Assembly: GCA_027306755.1 (NCBI GenBank)
Contig: DAHUZE010000010.1
Location: 1-44,627, forward strand
Reading direction: 5' to 3'
Source of the DNA: Acidimicrobiaceae bacterium
GTDB taxonomy: Bacteria > Actinomycetota > Acidimicrobiia > Acidimicrobiales > RAAP-2
Length of the DNA stretch: 44,627 nt
Under the pieces are notes generated by a model. The model was not told the DNA's origin. It saw nothing but the letters and a program-made list of their open reading frames with translations, and did not search any database. How positions within the stretch are numbered: position 1 is the stretch's first letter; every line of letters starts with the position of its first letter. Below, one piece after another: positions 26,121 through 34,559 of this stretch. Both the position numbers and the translations under genes were made by a program.

Positions 26121-26477
26121 TCGCGTTTGGGCGCCCGGAGCCGGCCGTGCGTCATGGACGGAGCCAGTTCCCGCGGCAGGGGGTAAGCTGTGGACGACCT
26201 CGTGTGGCACGGTGACCCGGGAGGTGTTGGCGTGGGTCCGAGGCGTGCAGCCGGCACCCCGCCCGCGGCGGCGGGCAGGCGCAGGCACGCATGCCGAAGG
26301 GACCCGGCGGGGGTGCGCACCTGGGCGGAATGAGGGCACCCCCGCCGCCGGGTCGATCCGACCATACCGAGACTGGGTGACGATCGGATGACGCCCGCAC
26401 GTGGAGCCGGCCCGATCGGCGGTCCGCATCGTCTCTGCGCCGCGATGTGCCGTCGTGCGGCCTGCTAAAGAGGTGCG
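26121..26477. other. Gene-free interval comM to aldo/keto reductase
   Basis: This 357-base interval holds no convincing long gene. It contains a TAAGCT box (26184-26189), a short GTG frame (26190-26333, 47 codons, Arg/Ala/Gly-rich, no recognisable family) and a strong hairpin at 26301-26354. The composition is as GC-rich as its surroundings. Confidence 0.6.
26301..26354 (+). other. Long GC-rich hairpin
   Basis: The left arm GACCCGGCGGGGGTGC (26301-26316) pairs with 26336-26354, leaving a three-base bulge and a 19-base loop. A second small stem (GGTCG-ATC-CGACC, 26351-26363) shares bases with the right arm, so the two cannot form together. No U-tract follows. Confidence 0.45.
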
Positions 26478-27440
26478 ATGGACCTGCACACGATGGGGAG
26501 CTCCGGACTCAAGGTGTCGGCGCTCGGTCTCGGCTGCAACAATTTCGGTGGCCGGCTCGACGAAGCCGGCTCGGTGAAGGTGGTGCACGCCTGCCTGGAT
26601 GCGGGCGTGACCCTGTTCGACACCGCCGACATCTACGGGGAGGGCCGGTCCGAGGAGATCCTGGGCCGAGCACTGGGCGCCCGGCGCGACGACGTCGTGG
26701 TGGCCACCAAGTTCTCCGGCGGGGAGAGCCCGTACCTGGCCGGAGCGTCGCGCAAAGTGGTGATGGCGGCATGCGAGGGGAGCCTCCGCCGGTTGGGGAC
26801 CGACTACAGCGATCTCTACTACCAGCATTTTTTCGACCCCGACACCCCGGTCGCCGAGACGCTGTCCGCGCTCGACGACCTCGTGCGAGCGGGGAAGGTC
26901 CGTTACGTGGCCACCTCCAATTTCGCCGGGTGGCAGATCGCCGAGGCAGAGCACGTCGCCCGGGCCGCGGGCTGGAGCCGCCCCATCGCCTGCCAGTCGG
27001 AGTGGAGCCTCCTGCGCCGGGGCATCGAGTCGGAGGTGGTGCCGGCGTGCGCCGCCTACGGCGTGGGCCTCGTCCCCTACTTCCCGCTGGCGTCCGGGCT
27101 CCTCACCGGGAAGTACCGCCGGGGTGAGCCGCCGCCCCCGGGCACGCGGCTGGCGAACAGCGCCCTGTTCGCCAGCTGGGCGACCACAGCCGTCTATGAC
27201 GTCGTGGACAGCCTGGACGCGGTCGCCCACCAGTACGGGCGTTCCCTGCTCCAGATCTCCGTCGGCTGGCTCGCGGCCCAGCCGGTGGTGCCCAGCGTGC
27301 TCGTCGGCGCGACGAAGCCCGAGCAGGTTGTGGCCAACGCCGAGGCGGTTTCCGTGCGGCTCACGGCCGAGGAGCTGGCCGCGGTCTCTGACGTCACCGC
27401 CCCCCCGCCGGGGGCGTTCGAGCCGGCCCGCCGCCGCTGA
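26478..27440 (+). CDS. Aldo/keto reductase
   Basis: This 320-residue NADPH-dependent aldo/keto reductase carries the catalytic tetrad Asp48 (TLFDTAD), Tyr53 (DIYGEGRSE), Lys78 (VATKFS) and His117 (YYQHFFD), on a TIM barrel beginning MGSSGLKVSALGLGCNNFGG. The C-terminal SVLVGATKPEQVVANAEA is the usual cofactor-binding segment. AAGAGGTG before ATG 26478 may serve as a ribosome binding site. The physiological substrate is unknown. Confidence 0.92.
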   Translation: MDLHTMGSSGLKVSALGLGCNNFGGRLDEAGSVKVVHACLDAGVTLFDTADIYGEGRSEEILGRALGARRDDVVVATKFSGGESPYLAGASRKVVMAACEGSLRRLGTDYSDLYYQHFFDPDTPVAETLSALDDLVRAGKVRYVATSNFAGWQIAEAEHVARAAGWSRPIACQSEWSLLRRGIESEVVPACAAYGVGLVPYFPLASGLLTGKYRRGEPPPPGTRLANSALFASWATTAVYDVVDSLDAVAHQYGRSLLQISVGWLAAQPVVPSVLVGATKPEQVVANAEAVSVRLTAEELAAVSDVTAPPPGAFEPARRR

Positions 27441-27460
27441 CCGGCTGACCGGCTGACCGG
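27437..27460 (+). repeat. Three tandem 8-bp repeats holding the AKR stop codon
   Basis: CTGACCGG occurs three times in exact tandem, beginning with the stop codon of the aldo/keto reductase. Because the period is eight, the three TGAs fall in all three plus-strand frames. Confidence 0.8.
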
Positions 27461-27475
27461 CGCGCACGATGATGC

Positions 27476-27757
27476 TCAGTCCAGCAGCGCCTCCAGGCCG
27501 ATCCGGGCGGCCTCGCCCGAAGGTGGAACCACGCACAGCTCGTCGGCGGCGAGCACGGCGCCGCGCGGGCATCTCGGACCCCGGTCGCCGGCTGGCGGGG
27601 CGGTCTCGCTGTGCCCGAGGATCCACCGTGCTCCCGGGACGGCGACGTCTGAGCACCTGCCGGCGTCAGGATCCCCGAGACCACCCCGGAGGTTGAGCAG
27701 CAACACCGTGCCGAGACCGGCGCCGGCTCCCTGTGCCAGCCAAGCCATCTCGTCCAC
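27476..27757 (-). CDS. Hypothetical 93-residue protein or gene remnant
   Basis: GTG 27757 opens a 93-residue frame in the same frame as the upstream amidase, 39 bases after the amidase stop. The sequence (VDEMAWLAQGAGAGLGTVLLLNLRG, a VAVPGARWILGHSE strand pair, and a C-terminal ELCVVPPSGEA) looks somewhat like the C-terminal beta-domain of alpha-amylase-family enzymes, but this is a weak impression and no catalytic domain is present. It could be a remnant, a small unknown gene, or chance open frame in GC-rich DNA. No ribosome binding site is visible. Confidence 0.3.
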   Translation of the reverse strand: MDEMAWLAQGAGAGLGTVLLLNLRGGLGDPDAGRCSDVAVPGARWILGHSETAPPAGDRGPRCPRGAVLAADELCVVPPSGEAARIGLEALLD

Positions 27758-27796
27758 GTGCTGGAGGAAGCGCGCCCCGGCAGCCAGGGTCGCCGC

Positions 27797-29203
27797 TCAC
27801 CGCCCGGGATGGCGGTCGCGCCAGGGAGCCTCGGCTTCCAGCTGTGAGGCGACCTGCACGAGCAGGGACTCGCCCCAGGGCCCACCCACCAGCTGGACGC
27901 CGATCGGGATCCCGTCCCCGGTCTGGTGCAGCGGGAGGCTGACCGCCGGCTGGCCGCTCACGTTGTACGGGGTGGTGAAGGCCACCATCGACAGCACCGT
28001 CAGCGAGAGGCCGTCGGGCTGCGCGTCGGCCTCGGCCAGGACCGCTCCGGCGGCCGGTGGCTGGACAGCCATGGTCGGGGTGACCAAAAGGTCGAACTCG
28101 TTGCCCCAGCGAGCAACCATCGCGCGCGTGCCGCGCCGCAGCTCGTTGAGCGAGGAGATCATCGTCAGCCCGTCCACCGCCAGGCCGCTCGCCCTTCCGG
28201 CGGCATTGTGAGGCTCCACCTTTTCCCAGTCCACGTCGTCGTAGGCGCCGTACGCGGTGCTGACGATGTTGGTGAAGGGGACCACGATGGCGGGGTCGAG
28301 CACGTCGGTGCCCAGGGTCGCCACGTCATGGCCCAGGCCCTCGAGGAGCCGGCCGGTCCGCTCCACCGCCTCGGCGCAGGCCGGGTCGACCGGGAGCCCG
28401 AGAGCGCTCGTCGAAAGGAGCGCCACCCGGAGCCGGCCGGGGTCGGCTCCGACCTCCCGGGCGAAGGGGCGCGCCGGGGCCGGCGCCTGCTCCCAGACCA
28501 GAGGGTCGGGCTGGCTGATGCAGTCCAGCACCGCCGCGGCGTCGGCCACCGTGTGGCATACGGCACCTTCCACCGACATCCCCAGCCACCCGGGGGTCAC
28601 GCTCGGAACCCGCCACCGGCTCGGCTTGAAGCCGACGAGCCCGCAGCAGGAGGCGGGGATGCGGATGGAGCCGCCCCCGTCGTTGGCGTGGCCCAACGGG
28701 AGCATCCCGGCCGCGACCGCCGCCGCCGAGCCGCCGCTGGACCCCCCAGGGGTGCGGGCCGGGTCCCACGGGTTGCGCGTGATGCCGTAGCGGGCGTTCT
28801 CGGTCACCGGAAGCGGACCGAGCTCGGGGGTGTTCGTCCGGCAGCACGCGACGAAGCCGGCGCGCCTCAGAGCGGCGATCACCAGCTCGTCCTCGGTGGC
28901 GGCCGCCGGCGAGGCGCCGTTGGACCCGTAGGTAGCGGGTTGGCCGGCAGCCTTGGTGAGGTCCTTGACCGCGAACGGGACACCGGCGAACGGCCCGCAA
29001 TCCTCCCCCGCTGCCAGCCTGCGACCGATGGACTCCGCCTCCGCTCGCGCCGCCCGGTCGTCGCGCCAGATGACGGCGTTGATCTCGGGGTTGGTCCGGT
29101 CGATCCGGGACAGGCACTCGTCGAGCCACTCCACGGGCGAGGCGTCGCCAGAGCGGATCTGTGCGGCGACGTCCAGTGCGGTCGGGAAGGCGTCCATGCC
29201 CAT
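27797..29203 (-). CDS. Amidase signature family hydrolase
   Basis: This 468-residue protein belongs to the amidase signature family, serine hydrolases that cleave amide bonds. The Ser-cisSer-Lys triad is visible: Lys80 (PFAVKDL), Ser155 in TPGGSSGGSA, and nucleophile Ser179 in ANDGGGSIRIPA, with the spacing expected. It is not next to gatB or gatC, so it is a free amidase rather than GatA. Substrate unknown. ATG 29203 has a second ATG two codons later, and a TAGGCA sequence lies directly upstream. Confidence 0.9.
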   Translation of the reverse strand: MGMDAFPTALDVAAQIRSGDASPVEWLDECLSRIDRTNPEINAVIWRDDRAARAEAESIGRRLAAGEDCGPFAGVPFAVKDLTKAAGQPATYGSNGASPAAATEDELVIAALRRAGFVACCRTNTPELGPLPVTENARYGITRNPWDPARTPGGSSGGSAAAVAAGMLPLGHANDGGGSIRIPASCCGLVGFKPSRWRVPSVTPGWLGMSVEGAVCHTVADAAAVLDCISQPDPLVWEQAPAPARPFAREVGADPGRLRVALLSTSALGLPVDPACAEAVERTGRLLEGLGHDVATLGTDVLDPAIVVPFTNIVSTAYGAYDDVDWEKVEPHNAAGRASGLAVDGLTMISSLNELRRGTRAMVARWGNEFDLLVTPTMAVQPPAAGAVLAEADAQPDGLSLTVLSMVAFTTPYNVSGQPAVSLPLHQTGDGIPIGVQLVGGPWGESLLVQVASQLEAEAPWRDRHPGR

Positions 29204-29311
29204 TGCCTAGCACCCGGCCGCAGTGGCCAGCCCAGGGGCGACCACCGGCCGCAAGGGTGGATCGTCGGGGACCGGTACGCGCCGGCGGCCTGGAAGCGAC
29301 CGTTCGGTGCC

Positions 29312-30706
29312 ATGCGGCGGACCACAGGACCAGGCGCCACCGATGACGAATTGCCCCCCGCTGCGTATGCCGCCGCGCTGGCATCGGTACCCGGGGTCGG
29401 CCCGCGCGGGCTGCGGCTGCTGCTGGACGGGACGGCGGCGCCGGTGGCGTGGGCGGACCTCGTGGACGGACGCGCCCATCCCGGCGTGGCGCGCTGGGCG
29501 TCGGCGGCCAAGGGGGCGCGCACGTTGGACGTGGCCGCGGTGTGGTCGGCTCACCGTGATGCAGGCGTGGCGGTCACGGGATTGGACGACCCGGGTTACC
29601 CGGTGCCCCTGGCGGCGGACACCGAAGCTCCGGCAGTCCTGTTCTCTGTCGGAGATCTCTCGGCGGCGAGCCACGGCCCGCGTGTGGCCATCGTGGGGAC
29701 GCGGTCTGCCACCCGGTACGGCCTGGGCGTGGCGGCGCAGCTGGGGGCCGAGCTTGCCGCGGCCGGGATCACGATCGTCTCTGGGCTGGCGCTCGGGATC
29801 GACGGCGCGGCCCACGAGGGAGCACTTGCGGCGTGGCGGGCGGCGCAGGGCCCCGGTGGGGGCGGCGCCGCCAGCGGCAGCGTGTCAGGCCCCGCGGGGT
29901 TGCGCGCAGGGCGACCCGTGGCCGTGGTCGCCGGGAGCGTCGCCTCGCCGTACCCCCGCCAGCACGCCGGGCTCTGGCACCGGGTGGCGGAGTGCGGCGT
30001 CGTGCTCTCGGAGGCACCCCTGGGCAGCGCCGATCTCGCCTGGCGCTTCCCCCAGCGCAACCGGATCATGGCGGCCCTGGCCGACGTGGTTGTGGTGGTG
30101 GAATGCCATCTCACCGGGGGGTCCATGCACACGGTGCAGGCTGCCGCCCGCCGCGGCGTTCCCGTGGGCGCTGTTCCCGGATCGATCAGGAGCCCGGCGT
30201 CGGCAGGCACCAACGCCTTGTTGGCCGACGGTTGCTTCGTGGTCCGCGATGCCTCGGACGTGATGGTCGCCGTGTCATTGGCCACTGCCGCCACCACGGC
30301 TGCCCCGCTGGGCCTCCCGGGGGTAAGCGCGCCCGAGGTTGCCTCCCCGGCGGTCCCGGCTCGCCAGCCTCCGGCGGGAACGGGGCTGGTCGCGTGGGCG
30401 GCTGCGGCGGAGTCCTCGGGCAACGGCGAGCCGGCCCCTGCTCCTGCCCCGGGCGCCGCCGCCCCGGCCGCCGCCGCTGCCCCGGAACCGGGCCACCCGG
30501 GGCACGGCGGACCGGTTAGCGAGGTGGTGCTCGACGCGCTGGGCTGGGAGCGCTGCTCCATGGACCAGTTGCTGCGCCGCACGGGATTCTCGCTCGACGC
30601 GCTGGCCGTTACCCTGGAGCACCTCCGGGCCCGGGGTGCCGTCCAGGGTGCCGGGGGATCCTGGGAGCGGGCGGCGCCCGGTTCCCCTAACCTCAGCGGG
30701 CCGTGA
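29312..30706 (+). CDS. dprA: DNA-processing protein DprA
   Basis: DprA loads RecA onto incoming single-stranded DNA. The 464-residue protein has an N-terminal helical region (LASVPGVGPRGLRLLLDG), the Rossmann-like core (VAIVGTRSATRYG ... VSGLALGIDGAAHEGAL ... FPQRNRIMAALADVVVVVE ... GSIRSPASAGTNALLADG), an Ala/Pro-rich linker (about residues 330-405) and a C-terminal winged-helix segment. ATG 29312 was chosen because the longer in-frame extension upstream is antisense to the amidase. The stop overlaps the next gene (GTGA). Confidence 0.93.
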   Translation: MRRTTGPGATDDELPPAAYAAALASVPGVGPRGLRLLLDGTAAPVAWADLVDGRAHPGVARWASAAKGARTLDVAAVWSAHRDAGVAVTGLDDPGYPVPLAADTEAPAVLFSVGDLSAASHGPRVAIVGTRSATRYGLGVAAQLGAELAAAGITIVSGLALGIDGAAHEGALAAWRAAQGPGGGGAASGSVSGPAGLRAGRPVAVVAGSVASPYPRQHAGLWHRVAECGVVLSEAPLGSADLAWRFPQRNRIMAALADVVVVVECHLTGGSMHTVQAAARRGVPVGAVPGSIRSPASAGTNALLADGCFVVRDASDVMVAVSLATAATTAAPLGLPGVSAPEVASPAVPARQPPAGTGLVAWAAAAESSGNGEPAPAPAPGAAAPAAAAAPEPGHPGHGGPVSEVVLDALGWERCSMDQLLRRTGFSLDALAVTLEHLRARGAVQGAGGSWERAAPGSPNLSGP

Positions 30707-31722
30707 ACCCTGCGCTGCGCATGGGGGTCGAGCTTCCGCCGCTGCCGGCGGCTGGCGGTCGCCCCGGTCCCGAGCCCGAGCCGGGCGGCGCCCTGGCTGG
30801 TAGCCCGGGCGCCGGGCCGGCCGGCAGCCCCGGCGAGGGCGAGGAGGAGGGCGCCATCGCCGTCTGCAGGCGGATCGGCGCCGCCGCCGCCGCCGCCGGA
30901 GCGGGGACCGTCTGGATCACCGGAGCGCCTCCGGAGGGAGGCGGCTCGGGGGTGGTCCCCCCGTGGTGCGACCCCTTCACGCTGGCCGGAGCCCTGGCGC
31001 ACCGGCTCGAGGTGGCGATGATCGGTGTGGTCTCGTGCCTGCCGGCAGGCCGTCACCCCTCGGTGGTGGCACGGGACCTCACCACGCTGGACGTGCTCTC
31101 GGGCGGCCGGGCTGCGCTGCGGTTCGGTTGGGACCCGGCGCGGCCGGCGGCCCTCACGGACATCTGCGAACACCTTGTTGACGCCGCGGCCCTCTGCACG
31201 GCGATGCTGCGCGGGGAGGCCGCCTACGACGGCCCCCGCTACCGGGTGTCCGGCGCTTGGAACCTCCCCCCTCCCCGAAGGCCTGGAGGCCCGCCGGTCC
31301 TGGTCGACTCCCCGGCCGCGCTCTCGGCCTCCCTCGTCTCCGGGCGTCCGGGGTACGGCGGCGCGGCGGGCCTGGCCCGGCGCCTGGGCGCCGTGGTGGA
31401 CGCGGTCGTCTGCCCGCCGGACCCGCGAACGGTGTCGGCCTGGCGGACCGTGCTGGACGGCGGCCAGTCCCGCGGGGCCCGGAAACCCGGGCTCCTGTGC
31501 GCGTTCGACCCCCGGGGCGAGCGTGTCCGTGGCCGCTCGCTCCCGGCTGCACGCGATGGCGGAGCGGACGGCGTGATCGTGCGGTTGGCGCCCGACTCCG
31601 GACGCGCCGTGGCACCGTACGGCCCGATGAGCGCCGAGCTCCCGGACCTGCTGGCCGCGTCCTACGCTCCTTGGACCGGGCCGGGGGATCGAGGTCGCGG
31701 CACGAGCTCGCCCGCAGGCTGA
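30703..31722 (+). CDS. Divergent luciferase-like (LLM) oxidoreductase
   Basis: This 339-residue protein is a degenerate luciferase-like member. The clearest hallmark is HPSVVARDLTTLDVLSGGR followed by AALRFGWD, the LLM core strand-helix; MGVELPPLP near the start would be strand one, followed by a Gly/Pro/Glu-rich insert (about residues 18-50) where other members have a short loop. The GGR and flavin/F420-binding context suggest oxidoreductase activity, but key residues are hard to place. GTG 30703 overlaps the dprA stop by four bases, an odd pairing with a DNA-uptake gene. Confidence 0.7.
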   Translation: MNPALRMGVELPPLPAAGGRPGPEPEPGGALAGSPGAGPAGSPGEGEEEGAIAVCRRIGAAAAAAGAGTVWITGAPPEGGGSGVVPPWCDPFTLAGALAHRLEVAMIGVVSCLPAGRHPSVVARDLTTLDVLSGGRAALRFGWDPARPAALTDICEHLVDAAALCTAMLRGEAAYDGPRYRVSGAWNLPPPRRPGGPPVLVDSPAALSASLVSGRPGYGGAAGLARRLGAVVDAVVCPPDPRTVSAWRTVLDGGQSRGARKPGLLCAFDPRGERVRGRSLPAARDGGADGVIVRLAPDSGRAVAPYGPMSAELPDLLAASYAPWTGPGDRGRGTSSPAG

Positions 31723-31743
31723 AGGGCAGGCCCGTAGGCCCGG

Positions 31744-32145
31744 TCAGGCCGGCTGCATCGCGATGTGGTCGACGCGGATCCGCACCGTGACGCGGACCTC
31801 GCCCTCCCGCCGCATCGGATACTCGTCCACACCGAGGTACTTGTGCGCCAGCCGGTCGATGTGGGCGTCCGCGCCGTCCGTGGCCATCTCGACCACCGTC
31901 CCTCGCAATGCCACCACGTTGTATGGGTCCCCGGGGTCGATCACCGTGACGGCCACGCGGGGGTCGCGCTCCATGTGGCGGTCCTTCACCCGGCCCTTGG
32001 CCGTGTTCACGAGCAGGTCGTTGCCGTCGCCTTCGATCCACAGGGGCGTGGCTTGCGGTCCGCCGTCGGGACCGAGGGTCACCAGGGTGGCCAGAACGGG
32101 ACGGGCGATGAGCGCCTTGGCCTTGTCGTTCAGGGTGTCGGGCAT
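31744..32145 (-). CDS. PPOX-class F420/flavin-dependent protein
   Basis: This 133-residue split-barrel protein resembles the F420-binding flavin/deazaflavin oxidoreductase group: [23 protein letters not shown], then a [19 protein letters not shown] segment, and [10 protein letters not shown]. These use F420 (or flavin) for reductions of quinones, biliverdin or others; this one's substrate is unknown. ATG 32145 has GAGGAG upstream; a longer frame from 32205 is possible. It is convergent with the preceding gene and divergent from fumC. Confidence 0.83.
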   Translation of the reverse strand: MPDTLNDKAKALIARPVLATLVTLGPDGGPQATPLWIEGDGNDLLVNTAKGRVKDRHMERDPRVAVTVIDPGDPYNVVALRGTVVEMATDGADAHIDRLAHKYLGVDEYPMRREGEVRVTVRIRVDHIAMQPA

Positions 32146-32387
32146 CGGGGGGTGCTCCTCTCTCGGTTGCTGGGTTCGACGGTCCGCCGCCGTCCGTTCC
32201 GGCACCGTCCGTTCCTCCGCGCCTGCGTGGAGCGGTCGGCTGGCGGACGGGCCGGGGCTTGTCCTGGCAGACAGTACCGGGACCGGGCGGCGCGGTGGCC
32301 GGAGCCGCCTGCAGAGGCGCTGCGGAGTTGCCGGCGGGGCCGCGGCGGACGCAGGCTGATGCCGACGGGAGCAACGAGGGAGGCGCG

Positions 32388-33776
32388 GTGAGCGACGTCA
32401 GGATCGAGTCCGACAGCATGGGGGAGATCGAGGTGCCGGCGGACCGCTACTGGGGCGCCCAGACGGCACGGTCGTTGCACCACTTCGCCATCGGCGGGGA
32501 CGTGATGCCCCGCCCGCTCATCCGGGCCATCGGAGTGCTGAAAGAGGCTTCCGCGCTGGTCAACGCCGAGCTCGGCATGCTCGACGCGCACCGTTGCGAG
32601 GTCATTGCCACCGCGGCCCGGGAGGTGGCAGCGGGGAAGCTCGACGCCCACTTCCCGCTGCGCATCTGGCAGACCGGAAGCGGGACCCAGACCAACATGA
32701 ACGCCAACGAGGTCATCGCCAACCGGGCCATCGAGCTGGACGGGGGCGTGCTCGGATCCAAGACACCGGTGCACCCCAACGACCATGTCAACCTGTCCCA
32801 GTCGTCCAACGACACCTTCCCGACGGCTATGCACATCGCTGTGGCCGAGGAGCTGCACCACCGGCTGGTGCCGGCCGTCCGGAGCCTCCGGGACGCACTG
32901 GCGGCCAAGGCCGAAGCGTTCGCGGGGATCACCAAGATCGGGCGCACCCACCTGATGGACGCCGTCCCGCTGACCCTCGGCCAGGAGTTCTCCGGGTACG
33001 TCGCCCAACTCGACGCGGACCTGGAGCGCCTGGACCAGACGCTGCCCGGGCTCTACCAACTGGCGGCAGGGGGCACCGCGGTGGGGACCGGACTCAACAC
33101 GCATCCGGAGTTCGGCGCCCGGGTGGCGGCCAAGATCGCGGACCTGACCGGGCTGCCCTTCGTGACCGCCCCCAACAAGTTTGCCGCCCTGGCTGCCCAC
33201 GACGCCGTCGTCTGGGCCAGCAGCGCCTTGCGGGTGCTGGCCGGGTCGCTCAACAAGATCGCCGACGACCTTCGCTGGCTGGGCTCGGGTCCCCGAAGCG
33301 GGCTGGGGGAGCTGGTGCTGCCGGCCAACGAGCCCGGCTCGTCCATCATGCCGGGCAAGGTCAATCCCACGCAGTCGGAGGCCATGATCATGGTCTGCAT
33401 CCAGGTCATCGGGAACGACACCGCGGTCGGGATCGCCGGTGCCCGGGGCAACTTCGAGCTCAACGTCAACAAGCCGCTGATGGCGTTCAACGTCCTCCAC
33501 TCGACGGATCTCCTGACCGGGGCCTGCACCGGCTTCCGGGAGTTCGCGGTGGAGGGCGTGGAGCCCGACCGTGCCCAGATCGCCCGCCACCTCGAGCGCT
33601 CGCTGATGCTCGTGACCGCGCTCAACCCCGTGATCGGGTACGACAAAGCGGCATCGGTGGCGAAGAAGGCCCACACCGAGGGGATCTCGCTGCGGGAGGC
33701 AGCCGTGGGGCTGGGCTACCTGACCGGCGAGCAGTTCGACGAGGCGGTGCGTCCCGAGGAGATGACGCACCCCTAG
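32388..33776 (+). CDS. fumC: Class II fumarate hydratase
   Basis: FumC hydrates fumarate to malate in the TCA cycle. The 462-residue protein shows the N-terminal [19 protein letters not shown], the [15 protein letters not shown] segment, [14 protein letters not shown], and the family signature [11 protein letters not shown], with the [20 protein letters not shown] loop. Active-site His and Ser residues are in place. GTG 32388 follows GAGGGAGG; the longer in-frame start at 32259 is less likely. Length matches the family. Confidence 0.95.
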   Translation: MSDVRIESDSMGEIEVPADRYWGAQTARSLHHFAIGGDVMPRPLIRAIGVLKEASALVNAELGMLDAHRCEVIATAAREVAAGKLDAHFPLRIWQTGSGTQTNMNANEVIANRAIELDGGVLGSKTPVHPNDHVNLSQSSNDTFPTAMHIAVAEELHHRLVPAVRSLRDALAAKAEAFAGITKIGRTHLMDAVPLTLGQEFSGYVAQLDADLERLDQTLPGLYQLAAGGTAVGTGLNTHPEFGARVAAKIADLTGLPFVTAPNKFAALAAHDAVVWASSALRVLAGSLNKIADDLRWLGSGPRSGLGELVLPANEPGSSIMPGKVNPTQSEAMIMVCIQVIGNDTAVGIAGARGNFELNVNKPLMAFNVLHSTDLLTGACTGFREFAVEGVEPDRAQIARHLERSLMLVTALNPVIGYDKAASVAKKAHTEGISLREAAVGLGYLTGEQFDEAVRPEEMTHP

Positions 33777-33795
33777 CTGGCCGGCGCCTGCCAGC
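33776..33795. terminator. Possible bidirectional hairpin between fumC and phosphatase
   Basis: GCTGGC and GCCAGC pair around an eight-base loop at the junction of two convergent genes. No U-tract is present on either side, so terminator function is uncertain. Confidence 0.3.
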
Positions 33796-33807
33796 GGCCC
33801 GGCTCGG

Positions 33808-34542
33808 TCACTCGAGCAGGCTGGCTCGCAGTGCGGCAACCACCTCGGGTCCGGCGCCGTGAGCCGCCGCGTAGGCCTCGACGGAGCCATGACGGCGCCG
33901 CAGCGCAGCGAGGAGGGCGGCAATGGCCTCGGGGACGGCGGCGAACATCACGTCGGCCACTTGGGTGATGTCCTCCCGCTGCTCTGGGAGCCGGTCCACG
34001 ATGCGCTGGAGGAGCGCGTCCATCGCCTCGGCGCTCAGTGCGTAGTCCTCGGCGATGATGTCGTCGCTCACCCCCAACAGGGCGAGGATGACGGCGACCA
34101 GCACCCCGGTGCGGTCTTTGCCGGCGGCGCAGTGGACGATCACCGGCTGGGAGTCCGGATCGGACACGATCGCCAGCGCCCTGGCGATCTGCACCCCTGC
34201 CTGCTCGGCGATCTCCAGGTAATGGGCGGTGAAGAAGCCCGGCCCGCGCCTGAACTCCTCGAAGGCCGGCAGGGTTGCCACGAGGGGGAGGTTGTGGAAG
34301 GCCACGGGCACGTCGTGCACAGGGAACCGGTCCCGTTCCACCTCGGCCGCCGATCGCAGGTCGATCACGGTGGCGATGCCCATGGTGCGCATGGCTGCCC
34401 GGTCCGGGCGGGTCAGGCTCGACAGATCGTCGGCCCGGAAGAGCGCCCGCCACCGGGTGGTGCGGCCGTCCGCCCCGGGGTAGCCGCCGAGGTCCCGGAA
34501 ATTGACCGCGCCCTCCAGCGCGATGCGCCGGGCGGGTGGCAT
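33808..34542 (-). CDS. Tyrosine-protein phosphatase family protein
   Basis: This 244-residue protein has the N-terminal GAVNFRDLGGYPGADGRTTRW motif and the active-site loop VIVHCAAGKDRTGV (Cys-x5-Arg), typical of lipid/protein tyrosine phosphatases of the actinobacterial PtpB/YwlE-like DSP group. The FRDLGG start and the HCxxGKDRTG loop are diagnostic. It follows pspAB by 17 bases on the same strand, so it is likely in the psp operon; whether it acts on a Psp component is not known. Confidence 0.87.
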   Translation of the reverse strand: MPPARRIALEGAVNFRDLGGYPGADGRTTRWRALFRADDLSSLTRPDRAAMRTMGIATVIDLRSAAEVERDRFPVHDVPVAFHNLPLVATLPAFEEFRRGPGFFTAHYLEIAEQAGVQIARALAIVSDPDSQPVIVHCAAGKDRTGVLVAVILALLGVSDDIIAEDYALSAEAMDALLQRIVDRLPEQREDITQVADVMFAAVPEAIAALLAALRRRHGSVEAYAAAHGAGPEVVAALRASLLE

Positions 34543-34559
34543 GACCTCCGGCGTCGGGG

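Noticed and set aside
26190-26333. 47-codon frame after a TAAGCT box
   Set aside because: Arg/Ala/Gly-rich with no family and the box abuts the GTG directly, which is too close for a leaderless start at that codon; recorded only inside the interval entry.
24206-26365. Large minus-strand frame opposite comM
   Set aside because: Composition is Ser/Arg/Pro shadow; comM motifs are on the plus strand.
27926-29311. Upstream extension of the dprA frame
   Set aside because: It lies antisense to the amidase and lacks family similarity; the DprA-type N-terminus starts at 29312.
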